Positions 7,501 through 10,184 of a DNA stretch of 10,184 bases are shown piece after piece. Made by a program: the position numbers and the translations under genes. Numbering within the stretch: position 1 is the stretch's first letter; each line of letters starts with the position of its first letter. The notes under the pieces were generated by a model. It was not told where the DNA came from. It did not search any database and was given only the letters and a program-made list of their open reading frames with translations. This DNA comes from Verrucomicrobiota bacterium (GTDB taxonomy: Bacteria; Verrucomicrobiota; Verrucomicrobiia; Limisphaerales; JADLHS01). Where the stretch lies: NCBI GenBank assembly GCA_025360895.1, contig JANYBF010000069.1:1-10184 (forward strand), written 5' to 3'.

Positions 7501-7715
7501 TGCTCCGACCCGCCCGGAAGGCGGAGACCGCTTCGCTGGTTCAATTCCTCGACGGGCAGCGCAAGTATTACGCGGCGAACGAGGCCGAGGCGCAAAAACT
7601 CCTGCACGTGGGCCGGTCAGCGCCCGCCACCGTTCTGCCCCCCGCCGAGTACGCCGCCTGGACCAGCCTCGCCCGCGTGGTGCTCAATCTGCACGAAACC
7701 ATCACCCGTTATTGA
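4569..7715 (+). CDS. Exported PSCyt1-DUF1549-DUF1553 (PSD1-type) protein
   Basis: This 1048-aa periplasmic protein belongs to a family expanded in Planctomycetota and Verrucomicrobiota whose biochemical role is, as far as I know, not established. Residues 1-34 are a Sec signal peptide (RHTR, then LMGLLALASPALA). PSCyt1 spans about 40-130, with the haem c motif C54-F-R-C57-H58 and a likely axial Met106 in EEHMPPP. DUF1549 spans about 155-365 (LDLTGLPPTPAEVE) and holds a second CxxCH, C338-A-E-C341-H342. A short helical stretch follows, then a beta-rich insert at about 449-620 (GWHVDLQP to GCFRVATSPLA). DUF1553 spans about 734-1025, with FVNRLWKQFFGNGL near 755 and ITPQQALTLLNDPSFVEAAR. Length and domain order are typical. 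The stop is 9 nt before the DUF1501 gene, indicating an operon. The ATG at 4569 gives a complete signal peptide, but no Shine-Dalgarno is visible. Confidence 0.93.
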   Translation: MILTRCFTPARPSLTWRHTRILMGLLALASPALAGESPAIHFNRDIRPILAENCFRCHGPELKNRKAKLRLDVREVAVEKAAIVPGQPEASELIQRLDSPDPEEHMPPPASHKTVTPAQKDLLRRWIAAGAVYEPHWSYAPVQRPTLPPVANPKWTQGAIDAFILARLEEAKITPSAPADRCTLLRRLALDLTGLPPTPAEVEQFVKDRSPKAYAKQVERLLASPHYGERMAVPWLDAVRFADTVGYHGDQNQNVFPYRDYVIASFNRNQPFDQFTIEQIAGDLLPNPTEEQKIATGFNRLNMMTREGGAQPKEYLAKYAADRVRTVSTTWLGSTMACAECHDHKYDPFTQRDFYSLAAFFGDVKQWGVYQDYGYTPNPELAGWSNDHPFPPELFVTNQYLLRREAQLNAEVGQLVEAEMAAATATAPGRESFQSWQSEIRNFLKTSPDGWHVDLQPTVKFANSNSPATLTVQPDGRILCAGKIGKADKFQVSVALEAGWISAVRLELLPHPDHNHSSLRRETGGTEIRLGAEVKPAPGRTTKLQFYHAEATSKRPIYENGYELLDVRRTWKLGTESATNRQSAVYLLDPPLAVAAGDILEVNIEADALGCFRVATSPLATSSALGSGATPEFIQALECVPGRRTRNQKQTLASAWLHSTTQSLSTFAQLKALNHEILECRHGITPTLVTVATTNRQLTRVLPRGNWQDESGAIVAPAVPHFLPQPQVAGSNQLSRLDLARWLVSRENPLTARAFVNRLWKQFFGNGLSNQPEELGAQGEPPTHPELLDWLAAEFMDSGWDIKHIVRLIVASAAYQQDATIRPELRDLDPNNRLLARQNPRRLEAEFVRDNALWIAGLLDPEIGGPSAFPYQPADYYANIQFPNRDYLASPDARQYRRGVYSHWQRTFLHPMLANFDAPAREECSVDRPVSITPQQALTLLNDPSFVEAARAFAEKLLRAPKVKSDAARVNLAMETALLRPARKAETASLVQFLDGQRKYYAANEAEAQKLLHVGRSAPATVLPPAEYAAWTSLARVVLNLHETITRY

Positions 7716-7724
7716 ACGACCACC

Positions 7725-9170
<1,446 letters not shown>

Positions 9171-9207
9171 GCGCCCGCTGGAAATAAACGAGCGGTGTTG
9201 CGGTTGG

Positions 9208-9236
9208 AAAAAACGGCGGATTGGCGAAACGCGCCG
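9208..9236 (-). terminator. Candidate intrinsic terminator for the CLC gene
   Basis: On the minus strand, 35 nt past the CLC stop codon, CGGCG (9236-9232) can pair with CGCCG (9218-9214) around a 13-nt loop, directly followed by six T residues (9213-9208). The stem is short but GC-only. On the plus strand the order is A-tract first, so it would not serve the DUF1501 gene. No good terminator was found for that gene in the 100-bp convergent gap. Confidence 0.4.
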
Positions 9237-9270
9237 AAGCCATACGGCGGGAAGTAAACCTCCCGAATTC

Positions 9271-10184
9271 TCATAGACCCATTTTGCTGCTGGCCGCGAT
9301 GCTCTCGGAAAACAATCCCAGCACTTGCGCCCGTGAAAGGGCGCCCACCAGACGATTTTCGGTCAGCGTGTTGACCACCGGAATGTTCTGCTGCTCGCTG
9401 ACCAGCGCCAGTTGCAACACGTCCACCAACCGTTGATTGGGCGTCGCGCAACGCGGCGGGGGGCGCATCACGTCATAGGCAATCACGGCACTCAACTCCG
9501 CGCCCGCGCCCAAATGCTCCTTCAAGTCGTGCAAGGCCACGACGCCCAGCAACCGGTTCTCGGCGTCCACGACCGGCAGAAAATTGTTGGCCCGCGTCAG
9601 AAACCGGTTGGCAATTTCCCGCAGCGGAGCATTCTCGCGGACGGGCGGCACCGGCGCGAGCATGACGTCGCCCACCTTCTGCGCCGTGGCGGCGCCCAAA
9701 CGCGCAGTTTCCTCGCCCTCCATCAGCCCCTTCAAACGCAGCGGTTCCGTGTAAATGGATTCCTTTTCCAGCCGGCCGGCCATGACAATGGCCATCACAC
9801 AGCCCAACATAAGCGGGGGCATCAGCGAGTAGTCCAGGGAAATCTCGAACACCATGATCATCGCCAGAAACGGCGACCGCGTGGTGGCGGCCAGCACACT
9901 GCCCATGCCGACCAACGCAAATGAACTCGTTGGCAATTCCAGCGCGCCCCCAAAATTGTGCAAGGTAACACCAAACAATCCCCCGAGACTGGCGCCGAGA
10001 AACAGCGTGGGTGTGAACACCCCGCCCACCGTGCCGGAACCGACCGTAAATACCGTGGCCAGTAGCTTGGCGAGAAAAAGTCCACCGAGCACCAGGAATG
10101 GCATCTCGTTTTGCAGGATGCGGTTGGTCACCACGTAGCCGTTGCCCCAGACGCCGGGGAATTCAATGGCGATCAACCCCACCA
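9271..10184 (-). CDS. CLC-type chloride channel/transporter with CBS pair, C-terminal part
   Basis: This inner-membrane protein moves chloride (or chloride against protons). The visible 303 residues are the C-terminal half; the N-terminus lies beyond the right edge, and the apparent GTG at 10182 is not a real start. The helix-N region reads GSGTVGGVFTPTLFLGASLGG (residues 48-68 of the visible part), matching the selectivity-filter segment GGxFxP of CLC proteins. The next helices include LAATTRSPFLAMIMVFEIS. Y144 in ESIYTEPL aligns with the conserved chloride-coordinating Tyr of helix R (Tyr445 in E. coli ClcA). A cytoplasmic CBS pair follows (about 168-222 and 233-292), a domain that binds adenine nucleotides in many relatives. 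The gating-glutamate segment (GREGP) is outside the window, so channel and exchanger cannot be told apart. The gene converges on the DUF1501 gene, 100 bp away, and is probably unrelated to it. Confidence 0.93.
   Translation of the reverse strand, partial: VGLIAIEFPGVWGNGYVVTNRILQNEMPFLVLGGLFLAKLLATVFTVGSGTVGGVFTPTLFLGASLGGLFGVTLHNFGGALELPTSSFALVGMGSVLAATTRSPFLAMIMVFEISLDYSLMPPLMLGCVMAIVMAGRLEKESIYTEPLRLKGLMEGEETARLGAATAQKVGDVMLAPVPPVRENAPLREIANRFLTRANNFLPVVDAENRLLGVVALHDLKEHLGAGAELSAVIAYDVMRPPPRCATPNQRLVDVLQLALVSEQQNIPVVNTLTENRLVGALSRAQVLGLFSESIAASSKMGL

Noticed and set aside
9175..9195. CCGCT/AGCGG inverted repeat as a terminator of the DUF1501 gene
   Set aside because: The stem is only 5 bp with an 11-nt loop and no T-tract follows.
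10180..10182. GTG at 10182 as the start of the CLC gene
   Set aside because: The frame stays open to the window edge and the visible part lacks the N-terminal half of a CLC protein, so the gene is cut by the window.

Overview
The window looks like chromosomal DNA of a GC-rich member of the PVC superphylum, most likely Verrucomicrobiota (Pedosphaera/Limisphaerales-like). Three things support this. There is an adjacent pair of PSCyt1-DUF1549-DUF1553 and DUF1501 genes, a hallmark expansion of Planctomycetota and Verrucomicrobiota. There is a large exported Kelch/Ig protein ending in the short C-terminal module (LQTAV..GPW...GATSPY...FFRL) that I associate with Verrucomicrobiota. And none of the three plus-strand genes has a recognisable Shine-Dalgarno sequence. 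The taxonomy is an inference from gene content; there is no rRNA or other marker gene here.

Layout, left to right. (1) 1-703, minus strand: the 5' half of an insertion sequence with an ISNCY-type DDE transposase that runs off the left edge. Its outer end carries two 20-bp near-identical direct repeats, and a strong hairpin sits just in front of the start codon. (2) 704-832: an AT-richer spacer with no convincing element. (3) 833-4417, plus: a 1194-aa exported protein with two different predicted beta-propellers (about seven and six blades), three Ig-like domains and a C-terminal tail module. (4) 4418-4568: a spacer without a clear promoter or terminator. (5) 4569-7715 and 7725-9170, plus, 9 nt apart: an exported haem-binding-type PSCyt1/DUF1549/DUF1553 protein followed by a Tat-exported DUF1501 protein, almost certainly one operon. 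(6) 9171-9270: a convergent intergenic gap with a candidate terminator for the last gene. (7) 9271-10184, minus: the C-terminal half of a CLC-type chloride channel or transporter with a CBS pair.

The exported proteins point to a cell-envelope or periplasmic role. The PSCyt1 protein carries two CxxCH motifs and a beta-sandwich insert, and its DUF1501 partner has an alkaline-phosphatase/sulfatase-like look. The Kelch/Ig protein may act in surface binding, but it is separated by 151 nt and need not be functionally linked. The biochemical function of the PSCyt1/DUF1501 pairs is not established as far as I know.

I found no CRISPR array, tRNA, rRNA, toxin-antitoxin pair or recognisable defence system. 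The most notable observations are the dual-propeller architecture with an apparent loss of a galactose-oxidase copper ligand, and the structure of the IS end.
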